A stretch of DNA of 64,000 nt. It comes from Eledone cirrhosa. Lineage: Eukaryota; Mollusca; Cephalopoda; Octopoda; Eledonidae. The stretch lies in NCBI GenBank assembly GCA_964016885.1, contig OZ024742.1:12760811-12824810 (forward strand). Direction: 5' to 3'. Shown piece after piece: positions 43,525 to 57,418 of the stretch; within the stretch, counting starts at the first letter, position 1; every line of letters begins with the position of its first letter. The position numbers and the translations under genes are program-made. The notes below the pieces were generated by a model. The model saw only the letters and a program-made list of their open reading frames with translations. It made no database searches and was not told the origin of the DNA.

Positions 43525-43664
43525 TATACTCTACTAATGTATTGAGTACCTTATTTAACTGTGGTCACCTCGGGAAACCACCACATATTATATATATATA
43601 TATGTTTCTCCCGGGTCAATCTGGGGTAACCACAGTAAGTAAAGTACTCAATACATAGAGTATA
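43525..43664. mobile_element. MITE-like foldback element, ~140 bp
   Basis: Imperfect terminal inverted repeats of about 40 bp. The left arm runs from 'tatactcta' to 'actgtggt' (43525-43567) and the right arm from 'accacagt' to 'tagagtata' (about 43628-43664). The left arm has an extra 'ctaa' and a few mismatches. The loop contains a short (TA)n run and 'cccgggt'. Each outer end reads TA then CTCTA, or TAGAG then TA, which fits a TA target duplication as used by Tc1/mariner-type elements. That assignment is inference. No transposase is present. Confidence 0.7.
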
Positions 43665-43681
43665 AATATTTAATATAGAAA

Positions 43682-44659
<978 letters not shown>

Positions 44660-44818
44660 CAGAGGCGGCGAACTTTTAGAGTCGTTAGAGCGTCGGATAG
44701 AATGGTTTGTGGCATTCGTTACGTCTCTCTGAGTTCAAATCCCGACGGGGTCAATTTTTGCCTTCCATCCATTCAAGGTAGATGATAAAAGTACCAGTCT
44801 AGTACTGGGGCTGATTCT
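44660..44818 (+). mobile_element. tRNA-derived SINE, diverged copy
   Basis: The head 'ggcggcgaac..gtcgttagagcgtc' resembles the tRNA-like 5' region of cephalopod SINEs. Then come a pol III box B-like 'gagttcaaatcccgac' (about 44731), a body with 'gccttccatcc', and the end motif 'gtaccagt..agtactggggctga'. All elements are in the order expected for this SINE class, but with many substitutions. Identification relies on remembered features of octopus and squid SINEs. The box B and the overall order are seen directly. Confidence 0.72.
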
Positions 44819-44918
44819 TCTTTTATATCTCTTTCTCATGTTTGCCTTCTCCCACATTCTGTCCTTCTCTGGAAGAAATCTGCTGTATTCAGGCCTGGAG
44901 AGGAGATGAGCTCGGCCA

Positions 44919-45121
44919 GGACATACCGTATGCCACTACGGCGCCCTGGACACACCGTATGCCACTACGGCGCCCTGGACACACCGTATGCCACTACGGC
45001 GCCCTGGACACACCGTATGCCACTACGGCGCCCTGGACACACCGTATGCCACTACGGCGCCCTGGACACACCGTATGCCACTACGGCGCCCTGGACACAC
45101 CGTATGCCACTACGGCGCCCC
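44919..45121. repeat. 29-bp minisatellite, seven copies
   Basis: Seven copies of a 29-bp unit beginning 'ggacacaccgtatgcc'. The first copy has one difference (ggacaTacc) and the last gains a C at its end. Each unit contains an inverted repeat CCGTA-tgccac-TACGG and the palindrome GGCGCC, and is far more GC-rich than its surroundings. Because 29 is not a multiple of three, every frame cycles through all phases, so all three plus-strand frames translate to the same 29-residue periodic peptide. These frames are by-products, not evidence of coding. Confidence 0.96.
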
Positions 45122-45162
45122 TATGACTCCATCAGGAGTTATGGGACGGTGCCATACCATAG

Positions 45163-45223
45163 TTGAACTCGGGTGTCTCAGTGGTTAGCTCATGAGTTTC
45201 ATTCTCAGCGACACGTGGACGAT
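45163..45223 (+). mobile_element. Head of a tRNA-derived SINE (left flank of the 38-bp array)
   Basis: 'gggtgtctcagtggttagc' resembles the D-arm/box A part of a tRNA-like head. It is followed by 'catgagtttcattctcagc' in the place of box B (weak match to GTTCRANNCC) and 'gacacgtggacgatg'. The sequence then runs without a break into the first 'tacccttcagcaagacac' unit of the 38-bp array. In cephalopod SINEs of this type, as I recall them, the tRNA-like head is followed by a phrase close to 'gtgtccttgagcaagacac' and 'tttatttcacgttgctcc', so the array unit matches the SINE segment expected here. Confidence 0.65.
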
Positions 45224-47999
45224 GTACCCTTCAGCAAGACACTTTATTTCACCTTGACGTTATACCCTTCAGCAAGACACTTTATTTCACCTTGACGTTG
45301 TGACCTTCAGCAACACACTTTATTTCACCTTGACGTTGTGACCTTCAGCAAGACACTTTATTTCACATTGACGTTGTACCCTCCAACAAGACACTTTATT
45401 TCACCTTGACGTTGTGACCTTCAGCAAGACACTTTATTTCACGTTGACGTTGTACCCTTCAGCAAGACACTTTATTTCACCTTGACGTTGTGACCTTCAG
45501 CAAGACACTTTATTTCACATTGACGTTGTACCCTTCAGCAAGACACTTTATTTCACCTTGACGTTGTGACCTTCAGCAAGACACTTTATTTCACATTGAC
45601 GTTGTACCCTCCAGCAAGACACTTTATTTCACCTTGACGTTGTGACCTTCAGCAAGACACTTTATTTCACGTTGACGTTGTGACCTTCAGCAATACACTT
45701 TATTTCACCTTGACGTTGTGACCTTCAGCAAGACACTTTATTTCACATTGACGTTGTACCCTCCAGCAAGACACTTTATTTCACCTTGACGTTGTGACCT
45801 TCAGCAAGACACTTTATTTCACGTTGACGTTGTACCCTTCAGCAAGACACTTTATTTCACCTTGACGTTGTGACCTTCAGCAAGACACTTTATTTCACAT
45901 TGACGTTGTACCCTTCAGCAAGACACTTTATTTCACCTTGACGTTGTGACCTTCAGCAAGACACTTTATTTCACGTTGACGTTGTGACCTTCAGCAAGAC
46001 ACTTTATTTCATCTTGACGTTGTGACCTTCAGCAAGACACTTTATTTCACGTTGACGTTGTACCCTTCAGCAAGACACTTTATTTCACCTTGACGTTGTG
46101 ACCTTCAGCAAGACACTTTATTTCACGTTGACGTTGTGACCTTCAGCAAGACACTTTATTTCACCTTGACGTTGTGACCTTCAGCAAGACACTTTATTTC
46201 ACGTTGACGTTGTACCCTTCAGCAAGACACTTTATTTCACCTTGACGTTGTGACCTTCAGCAAGACACTTTATTTTACATTGACGTTGTACCCTTCAGCA
46301 AGACACTTTATTTCACCTTGACGTTGTGACCTTCAGCAATACACTTTATTTCACCTTGACGTTGTGACCTTCAGCAATACACTTTATTTCACCTTGACGT
46401 TGTGACCTTCAGCAAGACACTTTATTTCACGTTGACGTTGTACCCTTCAGCAAGACACTTTATTTCACCTTGACGTTGTGACCTTCAGCAATACACTTTA
46501 TTTCACCTTGACGTTGTGACCTTCAGCAAGACACTTTATTTCACGTTGACGTTGTGACCTTCAGCAATACACTTTATTTCACCTTGACGTTGTGACCTTC
46601 AGCAAGACACTTTATTTCACATTGACGTTGTACCCTCCAGCAAGACACTTTATTTCACCTTGACGTTGTGACCTTCAGAAAGACACTTTATTTCACATTG
46701 ACGTTGTGACCTTCAGCAAGACACTTTATTTCACCTTGACGTTGTGACCTTCAGCGAGACACATTATTTCACCTTGACGTTGTGACCTTCAGCAAGACAC
46801 TTTATTTCACCTTGACGTTGTGACCTTCAGCAAGACACTTTATTTCACGTTGACGTTGTGACCTTCAGCAAGACACTTTATTTCACCTTGACGTTGTGAC
46901 CTTCAGCAAGACACTTTATTTCACGTTGACGTTGTACCCTCCAGCAAGACACTTTATTTCACCTTGACGTTGTGACCTTCAGCAAGACACTTTATTTCAC
47001 ATTGACGTTGTACCCTTCAGCAAGACACTTTATTTCACCTTGACGTTGTGACCTTCAGCAAGACACTTTATTTCACGTTGACGTTGTGACCTTCAGCAAT
47101 ACACTTTATTTCACCTTGACGTTGTGACCTTCAGCAAGACACTTTATTTCACATTGACGTTGTACCCTCCAGCAAGACACTTTATTTCACCTTGACGTTG
47201 TGACCTTCAGCAAGACACTTTATTTCACGTTGACGTTGTACCCTTCAGCAAGACACTTTATTTCACCTTGACGTTGTGACCTTCAGCAAGACACTTTATT
47301 TCACATTGACGTTGTACCCTTCAGCAAGACACTTTATTTCACCTTGACGTTGTGACCTTCAGCAAGACACTTTATTTCACGTTGACGTTGTGACCTTCAG
47401 CAAGACACTTTATTTCACCTTGACGTTGTGACCTTCAGCAAGACACTTTATTTCACGTTGACGTTGTACCCTTCAGCAAGACACTTTATTTCACCTTGAC
47501 GTTGTGACCTTCAGCAAGACACTTTATTTCACGTTGACGTTGTGACCTTCAGCAAGACACTTTATTTCACCTTGACGTTGTGACCTTCAGCAAGACACTT
47601 TATTTCACGTTGACGTTGTACCCTTCAGCAAGACACTTTATTTCACCTTGACGTTGTGACCTTCAGCAAGACACTTTATTTCACATTGACGTTGTACCCT
47701 TCAGCAAGACACTTTATTTCACCTTGACGTTGTGACCTTCAGCAATACACTTTATTTCACCTTGACGTTGTGACCTTCAGCAATACACTTTATTTCACCT
47801 TGACGTTGTGACCTTCAGCAAGACACTTTATTTCACGTTGACGTTGTACCCTTCAGCAAGACACTTTATTTCACCTTGACGTTGTGACCTTCAGCAATAC
47901 ACTTTATTTCACCTTGACGTTGTGACCTTCAGCAAGACACTTTATTTCACGTTGACGTTGTGACCTTCAGCAATACACTTTATTTCACCTTGACGTTGT

Positions 48000-50900
48000 G
48001 ACCTTCAGCAAGACACTTTATTTCACATTGACGTTGTACCCTCCAGCAAGACACTTTATTTCACCTTGACGTTGTGACCTTCAGAAAGACACTTTATTTC
48101 ACCTTGACGTTGTGACCTTCAGCAAGACACTTTATTTCACCTTGACGTTGTGACCTTCAGCGAGACACATTATTTCACCTTGACGTTGTGACCTTCAGCA
48201 AGACACTTTATTTCACCTTGACGTTGTGACCTTCAGCAAGACACTTTATTTCACCTTGACGTTGTGACCTTCAGCAAGACACTTTATTTCACGTTGACGT
48301 TGTGACCTTCAGCAAGACACTTTATTTCACCTTGACGTTGTACCCTTCAGCAAGACACTTTATTTCACCTTGACGTTGTGACCTTCAGCAAGACACTTTA
48401 TTTCACCTTGACGTTGTGATCTTCAGCAAGACACTTTATTTCACCTTGACGTTGTGACCTTCAGCAACACACTTTATTTCACGTTGACGTTGTACCCTTC
48501 AGCAAGACACTTTATTTCACCTTGACGTTGTACCCTTCAGCAAGACACTTTATTTCACCTTGACGTTGTGACCTTCAGCAAGACACTTTATTTCACCTTG
48601 ACGTTGAACCCTTCAGCAAGACACTTTATTTCACGTTGACGTTGTGACCTTCAGCAAGACACTTTATTTCACGTTGACGTTATACCCTCCAGCAAGACAC
48701 TTTATTTCACGTTCACGTTGTGACCTTCAGCAAGACACTTTATTTCACGTTGACGTTGTGACCTTCAGCAAGACCGTTTATTTCACGTTGACGTTGTGAC
48801 CTTCAGCAAGACACTTTATTTCACCTTGATGTTGTACCCTTCAGCAAGACACTTTATTTCACGTTGACGTTATACCCTTCAGCAAGACACTTTATTTCAC
48901 GTTGACGTTGTGACCTTCAGCAAGACACTTTATTTCACCTTGACGTTGTACCCTTCAGCAAGACACTTTATTTCACGTTGACGTTATACCCTTCAGCAAG
49001 ACCGTTTATTTCACGTTGACGTTGTGACCTTCAGCAATACACTTTATTTCACCTTGACGTTGTACCCTTCAGCAAGACACTTTATTTCACGTTGACGTTA
49101 TACCCTTCAGCAAGACACTTTTTTTCACATTGACGTTGTTACCTTCAGCAAGACACTTTATTTCAGCTTGACGTTGTACCCTTCAGCAAGACACTTTATT
49201 TCACGTTGACGTTGTGACCTTCAGCAAGACACTTTATTTCACATTGACGTTGTACCCTCCAGCAAGACACTTTATTTCACCTTGACGTTGTGACCTTCAG
49301 CAAGACACTTCATTTCACCTTGACGTTGTGACCCTCAGCAAGACACTTTATTTCACCTTGACGTTGTACCCTTCAGCAAGACACTTTATTTCACTTTGAC
49401 GTTGTGACCTTCAGCAAGACACTTTATTTCACGTTGACGTTGTACCCTGCAGCAAGACACTTTATAGCACCTTGACGTTGTGACCTTCAGCAAGACACTT
49501 TATTTCACCTTGACGTTGTACCCTTCAGCAAGACACTTTATTTCACCTTGACGTTGTACCCTTCAGCAAGACACTTTATTTCACATTGACGTTGTGACCT
49601 TCAGCAAGACACTTTATTTCACCTTGACGTTGTGACCTTCAGCAAGACACTTTATTTCACGTTGACGTTGTGACCTTCAGCAAGACACTTTATTTCACCT
49701 TGACGTTGTGACCTTCAGCAAGACACTTTATTTCACGTTGACGTTGTACCCTCCAGCAAGACACTTTATTTCACCTTGACGTTGTGACCTTCAGCAAGAC
49801 ACTTTATTTCACATTGACGTTGTACCCTTCAGCAAGACACTTTATTTCACCTTGACGTTGTGACCTTCAGCAAGACACTTTATTTCACGTTGACGTTGTG
49901 ACCTTCAGCAATACACTTTATTTCACCTTGACGTTGTGACCTTCAGCAAGACACTTTATTTCACATTGACGTTGTACCCTCCAGCAAGACACTTTATTTC
50001 ACCTTGACGTTGTGACCTTCAGCAAGACACTTTATTTCACGTTGACGTTGTACCCTTCAGCAAGACACTTTATTTCACCTTGACGTTGTGACCTTCAGCA
50101 AGACACTTTATTTCACATTGACGTTGTACCCTTCAGCAAGACACTTTATTTCACCTTGACGTTGTGACCTTCAGCAAGACACTTTATTTCACGTTGACGT
50201 TGTGACCTTCAGCAAGACACTTTATTTCACCTTGACGTTGTGACCTTCAGCAAGACACTTTATTTCACGTTGACGTTGTACCCTTCAGCAATACACTTTA
50301 TTTCACCTTGACGTTGTGACCTTCAGCAAGACACTTTATTTCACATTGACGTTGTACCCTCCAGCAAGACACTTTATTTCACCTTGACGTTGTGACCTTC
50401 AGCAAGACACTTTATTTCACGTTGACGTTGTACCCTTCAGCAAGACACTTTATTTCACCTTGACGTTGTGACCTTCAGCAAGACACTTTATTTCACATTG
50501 ACGTTGTACCCTTCAGCAAGACACTTTATTTCACCTTGACGTTGTGACCTTCAGCAAGACACTTTATTTCACGTTGACGTTGTGACCTTCAGCAAGACAC
50601 TTTATTTCACCTTGACGTTGTGACCTTCAGCAAGACACTTTATTTCACGTTGACGTTGTACCCTTCAGCAAGACACTTTATTTCACCTTGACGTTGTGAC
50701 CTTCAGCAAGACACTTTATTTCACGTTGACGTTGTGACCTTCAGCAAGACACTTTATTTCACCTTGACGTTGTGACCTTCAGCAAGACACTTTATTTCAC
50801 GTTGACGTTGTACCCTTCAGCAAGACACTTTATTTCACCTTGACGTTGTGACCTTCAGCAAGACACTTTATTTCACATTGACGTTGTACCCTTCAGCAAG

Positions 50901-52800
50901 ACACTTTATTTCACCTTGACGTTGTGACCTTCAGCAATACACTTTATTTCACCTTGACGTTGTGACCTTCAGCAATACACTTTATTTCACCTTGACGTTG
51001 TGACCTTCAGCAAGACACTTTATTTCACGTTGACGTTGTACCCTTCAGCAAGACACTTTATTTCACCTTGACGTTGTGACCTTCAGCAATACACTTTATT
51101 TCACCTTGACGTTGTGACCTTCAGCAAGACACTTTATTTCACGTTGACGTTGTGACCTTCAGCAATACACTTTATTTCACCTTGACGTTGTGACCTTCAG
51201 CAAGACACTTTATTTCACATTGACGTTGTACCCTCCAGCAAGACACTTTATTTCACCTTGACGTTGTGACCTTCAGAAAGACACTTTATTTCACCTTGAC
51301 GTTGTGACCTTCAGCAAGACACTTTATTTCACCTTGACGTTGTGACCTTCAGCGAGACACATTATTTCACCTTGACGTTGTGACCTTCAGCAAGACACTT
51401 TATTTCACCTTGACGTTGTGACCTTCAGCAAGACACTTTATTTCACCTTGACGTTGTGACCTTCAGCAAGACACTTTATTTCACGTTGACGTTGTGACCT
51501 TCAGCAAGACACTTTATTTCACCTTGACGTTGTACCCTTCAGCAAGACACTTTATTTCACCTTGACGTTGTGACCTTCAGCAAGACACTTTATTTCACCT
51601 TGACGTTGTGATCTTCAGCAAGACACTTTATTTCACCTTGACGTTGTGACCTTCAGCAACACACTTTATTTCACGTTGACGTTGTACCCTTCAGCAAGAC
51701 ACTTTATTTCACCTTGACGTTGTACCCTTCAGCAAGACACTTTATTTCACCTTGACGTTGTGACCTTCAGCAAGACACTTTATTTCACCTTGACGTTGAA
51801 CCCTTCAGCAAGACACTTTATTTCACGTTGACGTTGTGACCTTCAGCAAGACACTTTATTTCACGTTGACGTTATACCCTCCAGCAAGACACTTTATTTC
51901 ACGTTCACGTTGTGACCTTCAGCAAGACACTTTATTTCACGTTGACGTTGTGACCTTCAGCAAGACCGTTTATTTCACGTTGACGTTGTGACCTTCAGCA
52001 AGACACTTTATTTCACCTTGACGTTGTACCCTTCAGCAAGACACTTTATTTCACGTTGACGTTATACCCTTCAGCAAGACACTTTATTTCACGTTGACGT
52101 TGTGACCTTCAGCAAGACACTTTATTTCACCTTGACGTTGTACCCTTCAGCAAGACACTTTATTTCACGTTGACGTTATACCCTTCAGCAAGACCGTTTA
52201 TTTCACGTTGACGTTGTGACCTTCAGCAAGACACTTTATTTCACCTTGACGTTGTACCCTTCAGCAAGACACTTTATTTCACGTTGACGTTATACCCTTC
52301 AGCAAGACACTTTATTTCACATTGACGTTGTTACCTTCAGCAAGACACTTTATTTCAGCTTGACGTTGTACCCTTCAGCAAGACACTTTATTTCACGTTG
52401 ACGTTGTGACCTTCAGCAAGACACTTTATTTCACATTGACGTTGTACCCTCCAGCAAGACACTTTATTTCACCTTGACGTTGTGACCTTCAGCAAGACAC
52501 TTCATTTCACCTTGACGTTGTGACCCTCAGCAAGACACTTTATTTCACCTTGACGTTGTACCCTTCAGCAAGACACTTTATTTCACTTTGACGTTGTGAC
52601 CTTCAGCAAGACACTTTATTTCACGTTGACGTTGTACCCTGCAGCAAGACACTTTATAGCACCTTGACGTTGTGACCTTCAGCAAGACACTTTATTTCAC
52701 CTTGACGTTGTACCCTTCAGCAAGACACTTTATTTCACCTTGACGTTGTACCCTTCAGCAAGACACTTTATTTCACATTGACGTTGTGACCTTCAGCAAG
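48000..52800. repeat. 38-bp array, higher-order duplication at 3192-bp offset
   Basis: Rare variants recur exactly 3192 bp (84 x 38) apart: 'cgagacacat' at 48161 and 51353, 'gttcacgttg' at 48711 and 51903, 'agaccgttta' at 48771 and 51963, and 'tttatagcac' at 49461 and 52653. The copies are otherwise nearly identical, with few differences (for example 'ttttttcac' near 49111 against 'tttatttcac'), so the duplication is recent. The bounds given mark the region where I checked markers; the duplicated segment extends further left, because paired 'caatacac' units near 47,740 and 50,930 also match. Confidence 0.85.
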
Positions 52801-53139
52801 ACACTTTATTTCACGTTGACGTTGTACCCTTCAACAAGACACTTTATTTCACCTTGACGTTGTACCCTTCAGCAAGACACTTTATTTCACCTTGACGTTG
52901 TGACCTTCAGCAAGACACTTTATTTCACCTTGACGTTGTACCCTTTAGCAAGACACTTTATTTCACCATGACGTTGTGACCTTCAGCAAGACACTTTATT
53001 TCACCTTGACGTTGTGACCTTCAGCAAGACACTTTATTTCACCTTGACGTTGTGTCCTTCAGCAAGACACTTTATTTCACCTTGACGTTGTGACCTTCAG
53101 CAATACACTTTATTTCACCTTGACGTTGTGACCTTCAGC

Positions 53140-56100
53140 AAGACACTTTATTTCACATTGACGTTGTTACCTTCAGCAAGACACTTTATTTCACCTTGAC
53201 ATTGTGACCTTCAGCAAGACACTTTATTTCACCTTGACGTTCTGACCTTCAGCAAGACACTTTATTTCACCTTGACGTTGTGACCTTCAGCAAGACACTT
53301 TATTTCACGTTGACGTTGTACATTTCAGCAAGACACTTTAATTCACCTTGACGTTGTGACCTTCAGCAAGACACTTTATTTCACGTTGACGTTGTGACCT
53401 TCAGCAAGACGCTTTATTTCACTTTGACGTTGTACCCTTAAGCAAGACACTTTATTTCACGTTGACGTTGTGACCTTCAGCAAGACACTTTATTTCACGT
53501 TGACGTTGTGACCTTCAGCAAGACGCTTTATTTCACTTTGACGTTGTACCCTTAAGCAAGACACTTCATTTCACCTTGACGTTGTGACCTTCAGCAAGAT
53601 ACTTTATTTCACCTTGACGTTGTGACCTTCAGCAAGACACTTTATTTCACCTTGACGTTGTACCCTTCAGCAAGACACTTTATTTCACCTTGACGTTGTG
53701 ACCTTCAGCAAGACACTTTATTTCACCTTGACGTTGTGACCTTCAGCAAGACACTTTATTTCACCTTGACGTTGTGACCTTCAGCAAGACACTTTATTTC
53801 ACCTTGACGTTGTGATCTTCAGCAAGACACTTTATTTCACCTTGACGTTGTACCCTTCAGCAAGACACTTTATTTCACCTTGACGTTGTACCCTCCAGCA
53901 AGACACTTTATTTCACCTTGACGTTGTGACCTTCAGCAAGACACTTCATTTCACCTTGACGTTGTGACCTTCAGCAAGACACTTTATTTCACCTTGACGT
54001 TGTACCCTTCAGCAAGACACTTTATTTCACCTTGACGTTGTGACCTTCAGCAAGACACTTTATTTCACCTTGACGTTGTACCCTTCAGTAAGACACTTTA
54101 TTTCACCTTGACGTTGTGACCTTCAGCAAGACACTTTATTTCACCTTGACGTTGTGACCTTCAGCAAGACACTTTATTTCACGTTGACGTTGTGACCTTC
54201 AGCAAGACACTTTATTTCACCTTGACGTTGTACCCTTCAGCAAGACACTTTATTTCACCTTGACGGTGTACCCTTCAGCAAGACACTTTATTTCAGCTTG
54301 ACGTTGTACCCTTCAGCAAGACACTTTATTTCACCTTGACGTTGAACCCTTCAGCAAGACACTTTATTTCACCTTGACGTTGTGACCTTCAGCAAGACAC
54401 TTTATTTCACCTTGACGATGTGACCTTCAGCAAGACACTTTATTTCACCTTGACGTTGTGACCTTCAGCAAGACACTTTATTCACATTGACGTTGTTACC
54501 TTCAGCAAGACACTTTATTTCACCTTGACGTTCTGACCTTCAGGAAGACACTTTATTTCACCTTGACGTTGTGTCCTTCAGCAAGACACTTTATTTCACC
54601 TTGACGTTGTGACCTTCAGCAAGACACTTTATTTCACGTTGACGTTGTGACCTTCAGTAAGACGCTTTATTTCACGTTGACGTTGTACCCTTAAGCAAGA
54701 CACTTTATTTCACGTTGTCGTTGTACCCTTCAGCAAGACACTTCATTTCACCTTGACGTTGTGACCTTCAGCAAGATACTTTATTTCACCTTGACGTTGT
54801 ACCCTTCAGCAAGACACTTTATTTCACCTTGACGTTGTGACCTTCAGCAAGACACTTTATTTCACCTTGACGTTGTGACCTTCAGCAAGACACTTTATTT
54901 CACCTTGACGTTGTGACCTTCAGCAAGACACTTTATTTCACCTTGACGTTGTGACCTTCAGCGAGACACATTATTTCACCTTGACGTTGTGACCTTCAGC
55001 AAGACACTTTATTTCACCTTGACGTTGTGACCTTCAGCAAGACACTTTATTTCACCTTGACGTTGTGACCTTCAGCAACACACTTTATTTCACGTTGACG
55101 TTGTGACCTTCAGCAAGACACTTTATTTCACATTGACGTTGTTACCTTCAGCAAGACACTTTATTTCACCTTGACATTGTGACCTTCAGCAAGACACTTT
55201 ATTTCACCTTGACGTTCTGACCTTCAGCAAGACACTTTATTTCACCTTGACGTTGTGACCTTCAGCAAGACACTTTATTTCACGTTGACGTTGTACATTT
55301 CAGCAAGACACTTTAATTCACCTTGACGTTGTGACCTTCAGCAAGACACTTTATTTCACGTTGACGTTGTGACCTTCAGCAAGACGCTTTATTTCACTTT
55401 GACGTTGTACCCTTAAGCAAGACACTTTATTTCACGTTGACGTTGTGACCTTCAGCAAGACACTTTATTTCACGTTGACGTTGTGACCTTCAGCAAGACG
55501 CTTTATTTCACTTTGACGTTGTACCCTTAAGCAAGACACTTCATTTCACCTTGACGTTGTGACCTTCAGCAAGATACTTTATTTCACCTTGACGTTGTGA
55601 CCTTCAGCAAGACACTTTATTTCACCTTGACGTTGTACCCTTCAGCAAGACACTTTATTTCACCTTGACGTTGTGACCTTCAGCAAGACACTTTATTTCA
55701 CCTTGACGTTGTGACCTTCAGCAAGACACTTTATTTCACCTTGACGTTGTGACCTTCAGCAAGACACTTTATTTCACCTTGACGTTGTGATCTTCAGCAA
55801 GACACTTTATTTCACCTTGACGTTGTACCCTTCAGCAAGACACTTTATTTCACCTTGACGTTGTACCCTCCAGCAAGACACTTTATTTCACCTTGACGTT
55901 GTGACCTTCAGCAAGACACTTCATTTCACCTTGACGTTGTGACCTTCAGCAAGACACTTTATTTCACCTTGACGTTGTACCCTTCAGCAAGACACTTTAT
56001 TTCACCTTGACGTTGTGACCTTCAGCAAGACACTTTATTTCACCTTGACGTTGTACCCTTCAGTAAGACACTTTATTTCACCTTGACGTTGTGACCTTCA

Positions 56101-57090
56101 GCAAGACACTTTATTTCACCTTGACGTTGTGACCTTCAGCAAGACACTTTATTTCACGTTGACGTTGTGACCTTCAGCAAGACACTTTATTTCACCTTGA
56201 CGTTGTACCCTTCAGCAAGACACTTTATTTCACCTTGACGGTGTACCCTTCAGCAAGACACTTTATTTCAGCTTGACGTTGTACCCTTCAGCAAGACACT
56301 TTATTTCACCTTGACGTTGAACCCTTCAGCAAGACACTTTATTTCACCTTGACGTTGTGACCTTCAGCAAGACACTTTATTTCACCTTGACGATGTGACC
56401 TTCAGCAAGACACTTTATTTCACCTTGACGTTGTGACCTTCAGCAAGACACTTTATTCACATTGACGTTGTTACCTTCAGCAAGACACTTTATTTCACCT
56501 TGACGTTCTGACCTTCAGGAAGACACTTTATTTCACCTTGACGTTGTGTCCTTCAGCAAGACACTTTATTTCACCTTGACGTTGTGACCTTCAGCAAGAC
56601 ACTTTATTTCACGTTGACGTTGTGACCTTCAGTAAGACGCTTTATTTCACGTTGACGTTGTACCCTTAAGCAAGACACTTTATTTCACGTTGTCGTTGTA
56701 CCCTTCAGCAAGACACTTCATTTCACCTTGACGTTGTGACCTTCAGCAAGATACTTTATTTCACCTTGACGTTGTACCCTTCAGCAAGACACTTTATTTC
56801 ACCTTGACGTTGTGACCTTCAGCAAGACACTTTATTTCACCTTGACGTTGTGACCTTCAGCAAGACACTTTATTTCACCTTGACGTTGTGACCTTCAGCA
56901 AGACACTTTATTTCACCTTGACGTTGTGACCTTCAGCGAGACACATTATTTCACCTTGACGTTGTGACCTTCAGCAAGACACTTTATTTCACCTTGACGT
57001 TGTGACCTTCAGCAAGACACTTTATTTCACCTTGACGTTGTGACCTTCAGCAACACACTTTATTTCACGTTGACGTTGTGACCTTCAGCA
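53140..57090. repeat. 38-bp array, tandem duplication at 1975-bp offset
   Basis: Two adjacent copies of about 1.97 kb. Markers are 'catttcagca' at 53321 and 55296, 'caggaagaca' at 54541 and 56516, and the one-base deletion 'cactttattcacattg' at about 54475 and 56450. The period is 52 units minus the missing base (1976 - 1). The shared deletion shows it occurred before the duplication. Confidence 0.87.
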
Positions 57091-57220
57091 AGACACTTTA
57101 TTTCACCTTGACGTTGTACCCTTCAGCAAGACACTTTATTTCACCTTGACGTTGTGACCTTCAGCAAGACACTTTATTTCACCTTGACGTTGTGATCTTC
57201 AGCAAGACACTTTATTTCAT

Positions 57221-57362
57221 GTTGCTCTATGTTGAGAACTACGTTAAAGGTGCATCTTTCTGGTGAATGCTCAGACACTTGTAGGTACATTTCATGGGAA
57301 GGTAGTTCCGTTGAGCGAACAAATGGAACACACATTGTTGTAACTGAAAGATCCAATAAATA
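57221..57362 (+). mobile_element. Tail of the SINE interrupted by the 38-bp array
   Basis: Immediately after the last 38-bp unit the sequence changes to 'tgttgctctatgttgagaac', the place where a SINE body would continue ('tttcacgttgctcc' in the family as I recall it). It then runs through 'ggtgaatgctcagacac', 'catgggaaggtagttccg' and 'aaatggaacacacattg' to an 'aataaataca' end next to GACA-type repeats. No coding sequence is supported; the two overlapping minus-strand frames here show no domain. Confidence 0.55.
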
Positions 57363-57404
57363 CATATAGACAGACAGTCTGACAGACATACATATAGACA
57401 GACA
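57363..57404. repeat. GACA-type tetranucleotide microsatellite (3' flank of LINE)
   Basis: Imperfect (GACA)n with CATA interruptions (atagacagacagtctgacag). It touches the 3' end of the minus-strand LINE, whose last bases read AATAAACTGAAATT and then TGTCTGTC on the minus strand. Confidence 0.85.
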
Positions 57405-57412
57405 AATTTCAG

Positions 57413-57418
57413 TTTATT
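57413..57418 (-). terminator. AATAAA polyadenylation signal of the LINE
   Basis: AATAAA on the minus strand lies about 10 bases before the LINE meets the TGTC repeat. This is a normal position for a retrotransposon 3'-end processing signal. Confidence 0.55.

Larger units (their letters stand above)
45224..57220. repeat. 38-bp minisatellite array, ~315 copies (~12 kb)
   Basis: Head-to-tail copies of a 38-bp unit, 'ttcagcaagacactttattt' followed by 'caccttgacgttgtgacc'. The main variable positions are CAC(C/G/A)TTGACG and GTGACC versus GTACCC, and these tend to alternate, giving a 76-bp or longer super-period. Two large internal duplications are visible: one at offset 3192 bp (84 units) and one at offset 1975 bp (52 units minus one base). 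The first and last units merge into SINE-like sequence on both sides, which suggests the array grew inside a SINE. No frame is coding; stops recur in each unit. Confidence 0.96.

Noticed and set aside
44842..45188. Three overlapping plus-strand frames with a TPYATTAPWTHRMPLRRPGH-type repeat
   Set aside because: All three phases give the same periodic peptide because the 29-bp unit cycles through frames; a minisatellite by-product.
45224..57220. CRISPR array or tandem regulatory sites in the 38-bp repeats
   Set aside because: No spacers; the unit is SINE-derived and degenerates into alternating variants of the same sequence.
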